From positions 232,501 through 296,500 of the forward strand of contig JAJOZX010000923.1 of the NCBI GenBank assembly GCA_023014485.1: DNA of 64,000 bases. Reading direction: 5' to 3'. The notes beneath the pieces were generated by a model. The model was not told the origin of the DNA. It did not search any database and saw nothing but the letters and a program-made list of their open reading frames with translations. This stretch comes from Bathynomus jamesi (lineage: Eukaryota; Arthropoda; Malacostraca; Isopoda; Cirolanidae). Of the stretch, positions 31,844 through 42,775 are shown piece by piece (positions within the stretch are counted from its first letter, which is position 1; each line of letters starts with the position of its first letter). The position numbers and the translations under genes were made by a program.

Positions 31844-33171
31844 TCAGTAAACCTCCACGTGAGCACCATTGGTAGCACGCAGAACATCAAGGCGATAGAT
31901 GATTTCGTTCCAAACATTAAGAAGCATGTCTTGCGTGATGGAAGCTAATGTCTCTTCAATCCGGTGTCTTAATTTTGTGATATTATTAACCTTCTTTGCA
32001 TACACTCTGTCCTTTGTGTAGCCCCATAAAAAGAAATCCAGAGGCGTGATATCCGGGGAATGAGGAGGCCATGGAATAGGGCCATCTCGCCCGATCCAAC
32101 GAGAAGGGAACTTTTCATTGAGGAACCTCCGCACTTCTAATCCCCAGTGTGGCGGTGCCCCATCTTGCTGAAAGAACACACGGGGCTGCATATCCTCAAG
32201 CTGAGGTGCAGCATACCATTCAAGCATATCTAGGTAATTTGTAGCCTTCACAGTGTTCTCATGGAAGAAAAATGGTCCAATCACATGGTTATGGGAGAGA
32301 GCACACCAAACGTTTATCTTGGGACTGTTGCTTTCGTGTTCAATAAATTCATGCGGATTTTCTGATCCCCATATACGGCAATTGTGTCTGTTGACTTTAC
32401 CAGACAGATGGAATGTCGCTTCATCACTGAAAACGACATTGTTCAAAAAATGCTCATCTTCATCAATACGGTCGAGAATGTCAACAGCAAACTGTACCCG
32501 TTTGGGTTTGTCATTTGGTAGAAGTTTCTGCAAGGTTTGCAATTTGTAGGCATAAAGTTTCAACCTCTTGTGAACATGGCCGTAACTACCTATGAGGTCA
32601 CCGAGGTCCGGACCTCGGTAATTATTTCCTTAAAAAAAAAGAGACTGAACCGTGAAATATTGCTGCAGCTTTAATAAAAGTATTTTTGCTAAGAGGTCCC
32701 TTTGTACAGTATTTAATTATAGACAAGGGTTTTGTGTTTAGTGTATAGCTTGGGTTGTGTTTGTAGATGTCATTTTGGTCTGAATTTTGCTCGTCCCGCC
32801 GCGCTCGAAAAAAATCTGGACCTCACTAATTTCTAAACCCTAGTTACGGCCCTGCTTGTGAACCACTTTATGCACTGTTGAACGCGGTATTTGCAGTTCT
32901 CGGCTTGCTCGGCGGATGGATTTTGTAGGACTTCAGATAAACGCCTCCTGAATTCCTGCTATCTTATCTTCAGACACACTAGGCCTACCAGCTCCTTTCT
33001 GATGTAGCACACTGCCAGTTTCTTGAAATTGTTTCAGCTATCGCTTGAGTGATTGCTTTGTTGGTGGAGTTTTCTGATAGTCCTCCCGAAAACGTCTCTG
33101 TACAGTAATTGGAGATTTGGTTTCCCACATCCACAGCACACACATTGCTTTCTCCTTCACTGTCACCATTG
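31844..33171 (-). pseudogene. DD41D transposase, two stops and a hAT insertion
   Basis: The start MVTVKEKAMCVLWMW (33,171) leads into an HTH domain with GAGRPSVSEDK and SIRRASRELQIPRSTVHKVV. Two in-frame stops lie near 33,038 and 32,942. After the hAT insertion the frame is clean for 239 codons: VVFSDEATFHL (first Asp), VFFQQDGAPPHWGL (second) and WPPHSPDITPLDFFLWG (third). There are 41 residues between the second and third Asp, hence DD41D. All three acids are kept. It ends GAHVEVY. Confidence 0.92.
32575..32854. mobile_element. hAT MITE, 280 bp, perfect 8-bp TSD
   Basis: Ends CATGGCCGTAACTA and, inverted, CAGGGCCGTAACTA. Both flanks read CTTGTGAA (32,567-32,574 and 32,855-32,862). Removing it restores the reading frame of the DD41D transposase around HKRLKLYAYK, so it landed in a gene that had not been interrupted at that point. 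Confidence 0.93.
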
Positions 33172-33315
33172 TGTCCCTAGTGGATGTTCTGCGAAATAAA
33201 GAAAAAAATTTCTTGAGTTGTGTTATTAATTGCCGGAAACCGTTTCAAGATAGCTCCTATAATAACGAATTTATTAAGGCTTATAATGGGGTGAATAATT
33301 TATGGACACCCTGTA

Positions 33316-33599
33316 TATCCTAACAGGGTACAATTTTGCCTAATATACTTGACCTGTAGTATTTAACGTAAGAATATTTCTATTTTTTTAAAGTTTAGAA
33401 ACTTGCTTTTTTGAAAACTAAAATTAGAAAAATTAATTTCTACAAAATGTTTTTAAACTTCAGCTTTATGACTTCACATTATTTTTCTTACGTGATAAAA
33501 AACAACTTACTCCTACATTAAAAACTTATTAGCCTTAATTAAGCAAATTTCGCCCCCCACCCCCAAAAGTCGCAAAAAAAACAAAACTCTTTTTTATCA

Positions 33600-33602
<3 letters not shown>
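33316..33602. other. AT-rich intergenic, nothing recognised
   Basis: No frames or repeats of note. Confidence 0.5.

Positions 33603-33637
<35 letters not shown>
33603..33637. repeat. (TA)n microsatellite
   Basis: Tail of the minus-strand SINE. Confidence 0.9.
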
Positions 33638-33641
<4 letters not shown>

Positions 33642-33822
33642 CACATTTTAACTGCAAACAACACAGTATAATTAATGTAAAGAACGACGCTTGTTTAGAA
33701 GAGTGTCCGCAAAAGAGAGGAAAGAAAACGAGCAATGAAAAATGAGGCACCTCCCAGGAATCGAACCCGGGATCACCCAATTGCCGGTCGGATATGATAA
33801 CCATTACACCAAGGTCCTCGAT
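33638..33822 (-). mobile_element. tRNA-like SINE (family F), minus copy
   Basis: On the minus strand GGTGTAATGGTTATCATATC (A box), then CCCGGGTTCGATTCCTGGGA (B box inside a good T-arm helix), then a body ending CGTCGTTCTTTACATTA before a (TA)n tail. The tRNA part can almost fold as a cloverleaf, with a flawed acceptor stem. Confidence 0.85.
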
Positions 33823-33844
33823 TAATCAGGGTAGTGGTTGGTGT

Positions 33845-33975
33845 AGTGGTTGGTGTAGTGGTTATCATATCCGACCGGCAATTGGATGATACCGGGTTCG
33901 ATTCCTGGGAGGTGCCTCATTTTTCATTGCTCGTTTTCTCTCCTCTTCTTATTCTAAACAAGCGTCGTTCTTTAC

Positions 33976-33978
<3 letters not shown>
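33845..33978 (+). mobile_element. tRNA-like SINE (family F), plus copy
   Basis: GGTGTAGTGGTTATCATATC, ACCGGGTTCGATTCCTGGGA and the same body as the minus copy, then (TA)n. Heads face each other across a short GGTTGGTGTAGT triplication (33,826-33,854). Confidence 0.85.

Positions 33979-34018
<40 letters not shown>
33979..34018. repeat. (TA)n microsatellite
   Basis: Tail of the plus-strand SINE. Confidence 0.9.
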
Positions 34019-34021
<3 letters not shown>

Positions 34022-34284
34022 CTCAATACACTCTAATGCAAAGAATTAAGAAATCAACCAACCCGATTATCCAAGCTAGCCATGAGTCCTGCCGTTTGTC
34101 TTCTTAGCTATGGAATTCATGGTACGAAAACGTCTGTCTGTAGCTCCACGTAACTTCGACATTACTGTATTATTTCTAATCAGTTATATTTCTATCCTTT
34201 GTATGTGAACTTTCATTGTATTATTAATATTTGTCATATGGACTATAGTCTGCAAATGAAATTTTTCATTTTCATCTCAAATGC

Positions 34285-34370
34285 AAAATTGTTCCTACCA
34301 GATTTCGAACTTGGGACCTTTTGAGTAGGAGCCGTAAACGCTACACCACACGTACTCATGCGTGTTATTT

Positions 34371-34372
<2 letters not shown>
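34285..34372 (-). mobile_element. tRNA-like SINE (family D), degraded
   Basis: On the minus strand GTGTGGTGTAGCG, then CTCCTACTCAAAAGGTCCCA, then AAGTTCGAAATCTGG. It matches the copy at 62,440-62,570. Confidence 0.6.

Positions 34373-34374
<2 letters not shown>

Positions 34375-34458
<84 letters not shown>
34375..34458. repeat. (TA)n microsatellite, ~84 bp
   Basis: One of the longest pure TA runs in the window. Confidence 0.95.
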
Positions 34459-34462
<4 letters not shown>

Positions 34463-34611
34463 AAGCAGCTAATAAGAATCAAATTTGGGATTGTCAAAAT
34501 GATTCTTACAATCAGTAACCCGAAATATGTTTGACTTAGATCAGGAATAATAAAAGTGACTGTTAAAGGCGGCGGCTTAACTTGATTCTAATATGCAGCT
34601 TTAACAATATA

Positions 34612-34837
34612 CAGGGTGATTCAAAAGTCAGGTTACATAGGGCTTTTCTGTTTCTTTGCAGGTAAATGAGTTATGAGATGTTATCGAAGGAGGAGCGCAT
34701 TGACGTGATATTCCTAGCTGGCTGCACAAGTGCATTGCCGTTGACGGTGACCATATCGAACATGTGATGTGACTATTCCCCTGTATCATTATATAATACA
34801 GTATTTCCCTATGTAACCTGACTTTTGAATCACCCTG
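34612..34837 (+). mobile_element. mariner MITE M3 carrying fused transposase ends
   Basis: Ends CAGGGTGATTCAAAAGTCAG on both sides, TA flanks. Inside, ATGAGTTATGAGATG opens an N-terminus-like MLSKEERIDVIFLAG. It is joined to a C-terminus-like KCIAVDGDHIEHVM in another frame. This is what an internal deletion of a mariner-type gene would leave. A second copy in opposite internal orientation lies at 47,302-47,527. Confidence 0.85.
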
Positions 34838-34873
<36 letters not shown>

Positions 34874-34875
<2 letters not shown>

Positions 34876-35809
34876 GCGGTTCGAGGTTGACGGGGGTTCT
34901 GGTTAGGTGGCAGCAACGGATTTCGCACTCTGGGGTAGCTGGTACCGTGTAGAGAATCGCATTCGTTTCTCTTATGCTACTCTCCGATTTCTTCTTGTAG
35001 TGGATCGGAGGATTCTGTAAAACTTACTAAATTCTCTAATGGTTCCCGATTCTTCTTGTAGCGTATCGGGAAATTATTTTTTCTATTTTAAGACAAAGTT
35101 CTCTGAAGAGAGCAAGGCTCCAAGTTGAAGACAAAGATATTCTCTTACTGTAGTTTACTGCTTCTAAAATATTACAGGTAATGTTCAGCCTCTAAGTCAG
35201 ATCAGACAGAATCAGAATAATTATTTGAACAATTATTCGAGTTTATATACACAAATTTTGGTGACATTATTATTATTATTTAATGTTGATCTGTTTTGGT
35301 TTATATTCTCGATAGGCTGAAATGTTTGCAAAATATTTGAAGATAAGGAAGATTTTTTAGCTGTAACAAGGTCTAGACATATAAGTAAGATATTTGAAGA
35401 TGAAGCCATATTTTTATTTTAAACCACATATTGACAGATCTGATGTTATCATGATCTGCCGAATTAACTAAAAATGGAAATTGAAATATACATTTTATTA
35501 TGGATTAAAATTAAACATGCATAGGAGCCAAAATTAAATGCTAAAAATTTAAAATTAAGTGTTAAGCAAGACATGACTTCATCTTTTACAACTAAGAGAG
35601 AATGTATAAAGAAAATGAATATTGCAGAATTTAACACGATTACATGATTAAGCTAAATCTAAAAAAATGATTAAGTAACTTAAAAAATAAATAACTCATC
35701 AATTATTAAGCAAAAATAAAATAGAAAGAAAATAAAAAAATTATCCAAAACTTGCATTTTATATCCAGAGTGTTACGCGAGTTTGGACTTTATATGCAAA
35801 AAATGAAGA
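34874..35809. other. intergenic, nothing recognised
   Basis: Repeated words TTCTTCTTGTAG(T/C)GGATCGG near 34,990 and 35,050 suggest a local duplication. No coding frame. Confidence 0.4.
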
Positions 35810-35908
35810 TAAGAATTATTCATTATTCATTTTTACAAAAATGTGTATAGGAATTATTTATTATTCATTTTTACAAAAACGTATATAAGAATTATTTATT
35901 ATTCATTT

Positions 35909-35910
<2 letters not shown>
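35810..35910. repeat. 2.7-copy tandem repeat, ~38-bp unit
   Basis: Unit contains AATTATTTATTATTCATTTT followed by TACAAAAA. Confidence 0.8.
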
Positions 35911-35947
<37 letters not shown>

Positions 35948-36030
35948 AATATATATATATATATATATTATATATACATATATTATATATATACAGTGTA
36001 TATAACTTATATATATATATATATATATAA
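35911..36030. repeat. (CA)n and (TA)n microsatellite block
   Basis: About 30 bp of CA followed by interrupted TA. Confidence 0.9.
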
Positions 36031-36044
36031 TAATACATATACAA

Positions 36045-36290
36045 AATTTATCCCCCAGCAGGTATCGAACCAGGACCCTCTGACTTCTAGACGCGTGCAC
36101 TGACCATTCAGCTACGACACGATAACGCAAACAATGTGATAACATTTCATTACCTGAGGTAAACAGACAACGATTTTCTGTCCAGATGTGTTTTTACATT
36201 GCTAAACCCCCTGCACTCGAGTTAATGGACAGCATTTAATTGAAATCTATTTGACAAGCACGAGGGTATAATTACATAGTAAATATAAAC
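36045..36290 (-). mobile_element. tRNA-like repeat (family E), copy 2
   Basis: On the minus strand GTCGTAGCTGAATGGTCAGT (A box, exact TAGCTGAATGG) and GTCCTGGTTCGATACCTGCT (exact B box). The non-tRNA block upstream (AGATGTGTTTTTACATTGC and CCCCCTGCACTCGAGTTAAT on plus) is shared with 10,370-10,620. Confidence 0.78.
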
Positions 36291-36310
36291 GTATAACCGT
36301 GTATGATTAT

Positions 36311-36316
<6 letters not shown>

Positions 36317-36401
<85 letters not shown>
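36317..36401. repeat. (TA)n(TG)n compound microsatellite
   Basis: TA then TG, about 42 bp each. Confidence 0.95.
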
Positions 36402-36403
<2 letters not shown>

Positions 36404-36955
36404 TTTATTCACTTATTGTAAAGGTTTTCCGTGTAGTTTTCGCCGCTATTTTAGGGTAGGCGAAGCAGTTATACATGACAGTTTGAGGGATGCTCAAAAA
36501 GAATTTTCTGATCCCTTCGGATGTAATCGAAACAGCTTTTGACATCTAATGTCTGAAGCCAACAAAGTTTGTTCAACTTGAAGGAACTGTCGTGAAAAGT
36601 CAATTCCCACGACCAACTTTAAAACCCGTTTATTATATCCAAAGAGAGGACGTGAGAATAAGAGAAAATAAATATTTTCGCTCGAGCGTTCGAACGTCGC
36701 AATTTTTACATTTGTGTTGAAAAATTGAACTGGGAAATAATTTACTTTATTTGCTCACGAGAATTGTACACATTTACACATTTACGCTTACATATTTATT
36801 TTGCATTGAAGCTAAAAATAGGACTTTTATATATCTATATATATATATTTTTTTTTTTATACTGTATAATGTATATATAGATATATATATACTTTGACCC
36901 GCTATTTGCTTGGCAATGCCGCTGCGAGCTGTTCGTACCCTGAAATGGGCGTGTG
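36402..36955. other. intergenic, nothing recognised
   Basis: No frame, TIR or structured RNA recognised. (TA)n and (CA)n follow at 36,960-37,031. Confidence 0.45.
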
Positions 36956-36991
36956 TATACACACACACACATATATATATATATAATATAT

Positions 36992-37033
<42 letters not shown>

Positions 37034-37037
<4 letters not shown>

Positions 37038-37423
37038 GTCCCAGAAGTCTGGACTCATAATGAAAATAGACATTATATTTTTAAAGTGAACCAAACACAG
37101 TTCTAGTGTCAGTTTTACATATTTCAGGAAAGAAAATATCCTGACGGCTCAGTATACCAATCAAGAGAAGGTGGAACTGGTGTTGCTACAAGTTTCTGGA
37201 AAAAGCCAGAGGGAGGCATGTCAGTTATTTCACGAACATACCTTCCTCTGGCTTTTTCTGGAAACGTAGCAATACCAGTTCCACCTTCTCTTGATTGGTA
37301 TACTGAGCCATCAGGTATTTTCTTTCCTGAAATATGTAAAAACTGACATTAGAAACGTGTTTGTTTCACTTTCAAAATATAATATATATTTTTCTTATGA
37401 GTCCAGATTTCTGGGACACCCTG
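37034..37423. mobile_element. fold-back mariner MITE with mirrored transposase start
   Basis: Ends GGGTGTCCCAGAAGTCTGGA and, inverted, CAGGGTGTCCCAGAAATCTG, TA flanks. Each ~185-bp arm is a mirror of the other and includes the start of a mariner-type reading frame (QYTNQEKVELVLLQVSGKSQ). The element looks like an inverted duplication of a transposon 5' end. Confidence 0.88.
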
Positions 37424-37429
37424 TATATA

Positions 37430-38040
37430 TATAGATTGTCTCAAAGTCTTTACCCACTGAAAATTATATTAATTTATTAATTACAGTAATTAATTCCGTT
37501 AATTAATTAATTAATTACATTTTGAACATTTATGATATGGTTGTGTATATATATATATAAATTTATTTTCCACTGAAATGTTAATTCTATCTTTTTACAA
37601 TTATCAATTATTATATTTTTAATTAGAAATGGATTGTTATATTAGTTAAGAATAATTATAATTAAAAGCTTTCATATTAACGAATTCGATATTCCTTATT
37701 AATAATAGGATGTAATTAACGCCATATTTAATTACATTTAACTAAAATACCCAATACATTTTTTAATTAAAATTTATAATTAAATTATTTCTTTATCTTA
37801 AAAACGTTATAAAATCTTGAATTACATTAATTTACATATCGCATATTTACATATTATAATTTACTTACTGTAATTTTCTACTGTAATAATTTACATATTG
37901 AATGTATGTTTTTACAGTGAGATAAAATTACTCTAAAAATAATAAACAAGAAATATATGCAATTTTGTAATGATAGATTATTTATACCAAAGACTTACAT
38001 ATATCACGTCACATTAAGTATTGTACGTACTGTATGTTCT
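37430..38040. other. very AT-rich intergenic, nothing recognised
   Basis: Contains a short TTAATTAATTAATTAA run near 37,500. No coding frame. Confidence 0.5.
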
Positions 38041-38044
38041 AATG

Positions 38045-38410
38045 CATTAGCATCGGATTTAAGGTGTTAAACCAGTGTTTCTCAAATGGTGGGTCACGGA
38101 TCCCCGGGTCGTAGTTTTGTTTATCCCTGTCGTAGTGATTTGTGCGCAACCAAACAAAAAAAAAATGCTTCGTGAATTCGTTTAACCCTGTAGAATGATA
38201 AGGGGTCGTCCCGAACTAAGACCCTGACACGGGGGTCGTGGGAAAAATCCAGCTGAGAAAAGCTGTGTTTAACTTTTTTCCTTCCTGTTAATAGTCATCA
38301 ACCTTCGGAAGAAATGGAACATGGTCCTTGATTGGACAATTCATAATCAGTAATCCAACGTTCTGAATACGCCTTGGTGAGAGATGTGCAAACCTCGGAA
38401 ACTTCTGTGA
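38045..38410. repeat. dispersed repeat R1, copy 2, split by hAT MITE
   Basis: Blocks CGGATTTAAGGTGTTAAA and GGTCCTTGATTGGACAATTC, TTGGTGAGAGATGTGCA match 8,225-8,400. Between them sits the 193-bp MITE at 38,073. Confidence 0.65.
38073..38265. mobile_element. hAT MITE, 193 bp, 8-bp TSD (7/8)
   Basis: Ends CAGTGTTTCTCAAATGG and, inverted, CAGCTTTTCTCAGCTGG. Flanks TGTTAAAC (38,065-38,072) and TGTTTAAC (38,266-38,273). The uninterrupted paralogue near 8,243-8,252 shows the empty site. Confidence 0.85.
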
Positions 38411-38415
38411 AAGTG

Positions 38416-38561
<146 letters not shown>

Positions 38562-38659
38562 GTTTGTGATATCATTTATGTTTTTTAACTTGATTACTTT
38601 AGGCCGAAAAAAATATATCTAAGAATTTTTTAGTATAAGTGTTTACAATAAACAAAATT

Positions 38660-39080
38660 CAAGGTTGCCATCACTGGTTTTGAGTATGGGTGTGCAAAAA
38701 GCGTAAGAATTTCGTTTCTTTCCCAGTCAAATTTGAACTTAATCGAAGGATGCAATGAATATTTTTAAAAATATCCATCTTAGTTTTGTTGTTTGGACAC
38801 AATAAAAAGATGTCAACAATATACCTCCTGAGCTTAAAAAGGGTTAGTTTAGGTAACAATTCGGATTCAGGATATTTGATAACTAAACAACAAAGGAGAG
38901 GTGAGGAAGGGCTGCCCATAGAGAATCCATAACAGTCTATAGTAACTATCTTCACAAGAGAAGAGATTATTTTTAACGCAAGTTTTAATGATAGCAATAA
39001 AGGTTTTATGGTTTACACTCTAAATGGAAGCTAAACCTTGACACTTTTTTAGAAAGAAATGGTATGTTCCACTAATGGAT
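38660..39080 (-). pseudogene. Penelope-like reverse transcriptase fragment
   Basis: On the minus strand YGFSMGSPSSPLLCCLVIKY (the MGSPLSP motif), then ESELLPKLTLFKLRRYIVDI with RYIVDIF where the catalytic RYVDD is normal, then CILRLSSNLTGKETKFLRFL. The second catalytic Asp of the YVDD motif is not preserved. N- and C-terminal parts are missing, and stops lie upstream. Confidence 0.78.
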
Positions 39081-39105
39081 CTTTAGTCAAAAATAAATCA
39101 ACACC

Positions 39106-39116
<11 letters not shown>

Positions 39117-39148
<32 letters not shown>
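39117..39148. repeat. (GA)n microsatellite
   Basis: Pure GA run. (CA)n and (TA)n follow at 39,204-39,270. Confidence 0.92.
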
Positions 39149-39152
<4 letters not shown>

Positions 39153-39219
39153 TTTACAATTAGTGGTATTTAACATTTTTTTATATATGTACATACGAAC
39201 ATTACACACACACACACAT

Positions 39220-39263
<44 letters not shown>

Positions 39264-39289
39264 TATATATCTTTGGTTTTGTTTCCGCC

Positions 39290-39480
39290 CGAATTGTTCA
39301 TGCTGACGAAGGTCAAGCTCGTTGCTCCACCTTAGACCTCCACTTTAACGTCGAATCCGAACCATAATCCACCACGGGTAGTCACAAATTACAAATTCCT
39401 CGCCCGGACTCGATCTCACGACCTCCATATCAGCAGCCCAGCGTCTTAACCGCTAGACTACCCAGGGTATCAGTAACGCT
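39290..39480 (-). mobile_element. tRNA-like SINE (family G)
   Basis: On the minus strand GGGTAGTCTAGCGGTTAAGA (A box) and GTGAGATCGAGTCCGGGCGA (B-box-like), followed by a body toward 39,290 and then (TA)n. It resembles a leucine-type tRNA head but is not a foldable tRNA gene. Confidence 0.7.
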
Positions 39481-39599
39481 CACAGGATTTTCTGACAAGG
39501 GAGGGGGCGACACTTCCACTACGTTATCTGGAGAGATATATATATATATATATATAATATTGGTAATTTATAGAGGATATTGAAGATAACACCTTACTA

Positions 39600-39680
39600 C
39601 AGGGGTTCCCAAATTGGTGTTCCGCGGAACACTTGTATACCGTGAGAAGTGTTCCGCGAGACACAATTTGGGAACCCCTG
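39600..39680. mobile_element. hAT micro-MITE, 81 bp
   Basis: Palindromic ends CAGGGGTTCCCAAATTGGTG and, inverted, CAGGGGTTCCCAAATTGTGT, with an inner GTGTTCCGCG pair. Flanks CCTTACTA and CCTTACTG match at 7 of 8. Confidence 0.88.
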
Positions 39681-39688
39681 CCTTACTG

Positions 39689-40260
39689 TATAAGTAATCT
39701 CGAGTATTTACACTGTTATAAATTAAACAAAAGCAATGAAAGCACACTAACATATAGATAACAATTTGATATATAAAAAAAATGTTAGCTATTGCATGTA
39801 AATATAAAGTTGTTTCACGAACGTAAAAAATTTTAAGAAAAAATAAAAATTTTGTGGGTAAATAATTTGATGTCGCTTACTTTATTTGCACCTGTAGGCC
39901 CTAATCACAAAAATGCGTAAATTTTAGATTCAAACAAGGTCGTATATACATTCAACAGTGGAAATATCATTAGATACTATCACTGTCTATCATTATTGTA
40001 TATTTTGGGTAGATTTTCCGTGTTGTTTTATAATTTTGATAAATTCTTATATTTTATCAAAGAATTTCTGATATTTCGTATCAACTCGTAATTTTGGTAA
40101 AAATCCACAAATTTTGTCGATAATAACTGATTTTTATTTCTGTGTATTTCATGTATATATCTGCTTATAGGAAAAAGTTCCATACGAGTACGTATAATAG
40201 CAATATTTATATACATATTATGGACGAAGGGGGAGGCACGTGTTGGACGCGCTACTGCAG
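39689..40260. other. AT-rich intergenic, nothing recognised
   Basis: No supported feature. Confidence 0.5.
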
Positions 40261-40264
40261 GGTA

Positions 40265-40405
40265 CCCATTTATCTACCAACCAGTTTTTATTGTATGGAA
40301 AGGTGAGCAGCTGGGTTTTGCTGCACGCCGCCTGCCGTCACCGGGTCTCGATGAATTCGTAGTCAGCGATACTAACCACTGCACCACCAAGGCGCATCCC
40401 AACGA
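40265..40405 (-). mobile_element. tRNA-like SINE (family H), degraded
   Basis: On the minus strand TTGGTGGTGCAGTGGTTAGT (A box), then CGAGACCCGG where the B box should be. A (TA)n tract lies upstream of the head. Confidence 0.55.

Positions 40406-40408
<3 letters not shown>

Positions 40409-40461
<53 letters not shown>
40409..40461. repeat. (TA)n microsatellite
   Basis: Abuts the DD41D element on its left. Confidence 0.95.
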
Positions 40462-40462
<1 letters not shown>

Positions 40463-40465
<3 letters not shown>

Positions 40466-41866
40466 GGTGATCCAGAGAAATGGGACCCAAAAGAAACCCC
40501 TATAACTCTTAAAGTATAAGTCCTTTTATAAAATCATACGCATCATTCGAAAGAGGATAGTTACAAGTTTGTACAGGATTGTATAGGTTTTGACAATACA
40601 AGACAAGATAAGATACAAAACAAAATAAAAGTGTTAGTTAAAACTAACCCTTCAAGATGACTGCATGGACTGTGGAACAGCTGCGTTTCATAACTGAGCA
40701 ATATTATGAGCATGGAAGAAGTGTAGTTTCAGCTCAAAGATCTTTCAAGACAAATTTTCAGATGTCAAAAGCACCTTCTAAGAAAGTAATCCGTCGGTGT
40801 GTCAGAAATTTTTCCCTAACTGGCAGCATTGGAAAAAGAAAACCAACTGGAAGAGTGCGCACGGCAAGGATAGACGAGATCATTAACAGAACTCATGAAA
40901 TTGTACAGGATAATCCTAACATAAGCATCAGACGTGCTTCTCAGCTGTTAGGAGTTGGATATGGAACAACAACACACCGTATATTCAAGCAAAATTTAAT
41001 GCTCTTTCCATATAAAATTCAAACAGTGCAACAACTAAACGATGGAGATTTCGCACGAAGACGACAATTCTGTCAATGGATCCAACAGAAGGTAAATGAC
41101 ACCACCAATTTTCTAGCAACTTTGATTATGTCAGACGAAGCCCATTTTCACTTGAATGGAACTGTAAACAAACAAAATTGTCGTTTCTGGGCAACAGAAA
41201 ATCCATTCAATATTACCGAAGTCCCGTTGCATAGTCAGCGTGTAACTGTTTGGTGTGGTCTTACTGCATCTCAGATCATAGGGCCGTACTTTTTCGAGGA
41301 TTCCACCGGAAACACGGTCACCGTAAATGGTGATCGCTACGAAAAAATGTTGACCGATTTCCTTATTCCTAAATTAAGAGATCTTTGTCTAGAAAACCAC
41401 TGGTTCCAACAAGACGGAGCAACCTGCCATACCACGAGGAACTGCATGGCAGTTTTGCGTCAAACGTTTCCAGGCGAGTTAATCTCAAGATTTGGAGACG
41501 TTGAATGGCCCGCAAGGTCTCCGGATTTTTCTCCCTTAGATTATTATCTCTGGGGATATTTAAAGGAGTAGGGTCTACAGAAATAACCCAACGACCTTGC
41601 AAGAATTGAAGGCCGCCATCACAAATGAGATACAGGCCATACCACCGCACACTCTTGCAAAAGTGATGCAGAACTTACAAGCGAGAAAACTGGAATGCTT
41701 GGCAACTAATGGAGCACATTTGAAAGGAGTCATTTTAAAAAAATAAATATTTCATAATAAACTTGTAACTCTACTCTTTCGAATGATATATAGTTTTTAT
41801 GAAAGGAATTAAATATTAAGAATATTTGGCTTTTTATTATGGGTCCCATTTATCTGGATCACCCAG
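40463..41866 (+). mobile_element. DD41D-type mariner, nearly intact
   Basis: Ends AAGGGTGATCCAGAGAAATG and, inverted, CTGGGTGATCCAGATAAATG, with TA on both sides. The transposase has a single break near its end, so this is the freshest DD41D copy here. Confidence 0.93.
40657..41747 (+). pseudogene. DD41D transposase, one frameshift near C-terminus
   Basis: The ATG at 40,657 (MTAWTVEQLRFITEQYYEHG) opens 304 clean codons: an N-terminal HTH to about residue 110, then LIMSDEAHF (Asp160), WFQQDGATCH (Asp253) and WPARSPDFSPLDYYLWG (Asp295). There are 41 residues between the last two acids. A stop at 41,569-41,571 is followed, one frame over, by VYRNNPTTLQELKAAITNEI and a normal end ATNGAHLKGVILKK (stop 41,745-41,747). 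One small indel near 41,566-41,572 separates this from a full-length ~363-residue enzyme. Confidence 0.93.
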
Positions 41867-41879
41867 TATATATATATGA

Positions 41880-42775
41880 TACACACAGACAGTGCATGGA
41901 ACAAGGAACTCTTCTGGGAAAATTAAATCCACTATAGTCCGAATAAGTAATGGTAAATGACAAATACCATAGTTTTTCTTTTTCATGATGCTAGCCCGAC
42001 GTGGGCAACGGGTCACTCGCAAAGAGGTCCCATAAATATAGCTTCCCTCACCAGCTATCTGCAAAGCAGACAGGATCCAGCTTTGGGACATGGATCTAGG
42101 GTTTAAAGCAGCCTAGCCCTGCTACATTTAGAACCTCAATATAAGCAAAAGACTCGCTGCCTTCACGTCAGATTGAATACATAAAAGAAAAAGGGGTAAC
42201 TATTATATTTTTAGCCAAAAACCAAAACTTAAACCTCAACTGGTAGAATTGAGCGTCCTTGTTCCATGCACTGTCTGTGTGTATCATAAAAAACTCAGGG
42301 GACCATTCTGAGTTCATTCCCATCTTGAAACGGACATGTTATGTGCCTTGAAAAGTGGACGCTCAATTCTACCAGTTGAGGTTTAAGTTTGGTTTTTGGC
42401 TAAAAATATAATAGTTACCCCTTTTTCTTTTATGTATTCAATCTGACGTGAAGGCAGCGAGTCTTTTGCTTATATTGAGGTTCTAAATGTAGCAGGGCTA
42501 GGCTGCTTTAAACCCTAGATCCATGTCCCAAAGCTGGATCCTGTCTGCTTTGCAGATAGCTGGTGAGGGAAGCTATATTTATGGGACCTCTTTGCGAGTG
42601 ACCCGTTGCCCACGTCGGGCTAGCATCATGAAAAAGAAAAACTATGGTATTTGTCATTTACCATTACTTATTCGGACTATAGTGGATTTAATTTTCCTAG
42701 AAGAGTTCCTTGTTCCATGCACTGTCTGTGTGTATCATAAAAAACTCAGGGGACCATTCTGAGTTCATTCCCATG
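41880..42775. repeat. inverted pair of LTR-like units (family L, second subfamily)
   Basis: Diverged version of 27,412-28,605: a plus unit (41,880-42,258) and a longer minus unit (about 42,260-42,770) share ATAGTCCGAATAAGTAATGG, GCTATCTGCAAAGCAGACAG and AATATAAGCAAAAGACTCG. No internal genes. Confidence 0.7.

Larger units (their letters stand above)
31726..33313 (-). mobile_element. DD41D-type mariner, full ends, interrupted by hAT MITE
   Basis: Ends CAGGGTGTCCATAAATTATT on both sides are part of ~100-bp inverted repeats. TA flanks (31,724-31,725 and 33,314-33,315). The transposase gene is complete in extent but carries stops and a 280-bp hAT insertion. Confidence 0.92.

Noticed and set aside
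33740..33822. Possible functional tRNA gene
   Set aside because: A and B boxes and T-arm are good but the acceptor stem is flawed, no clear anticodon arm forms, and a second copy with the same non-tRNA body shows it is a SINE.
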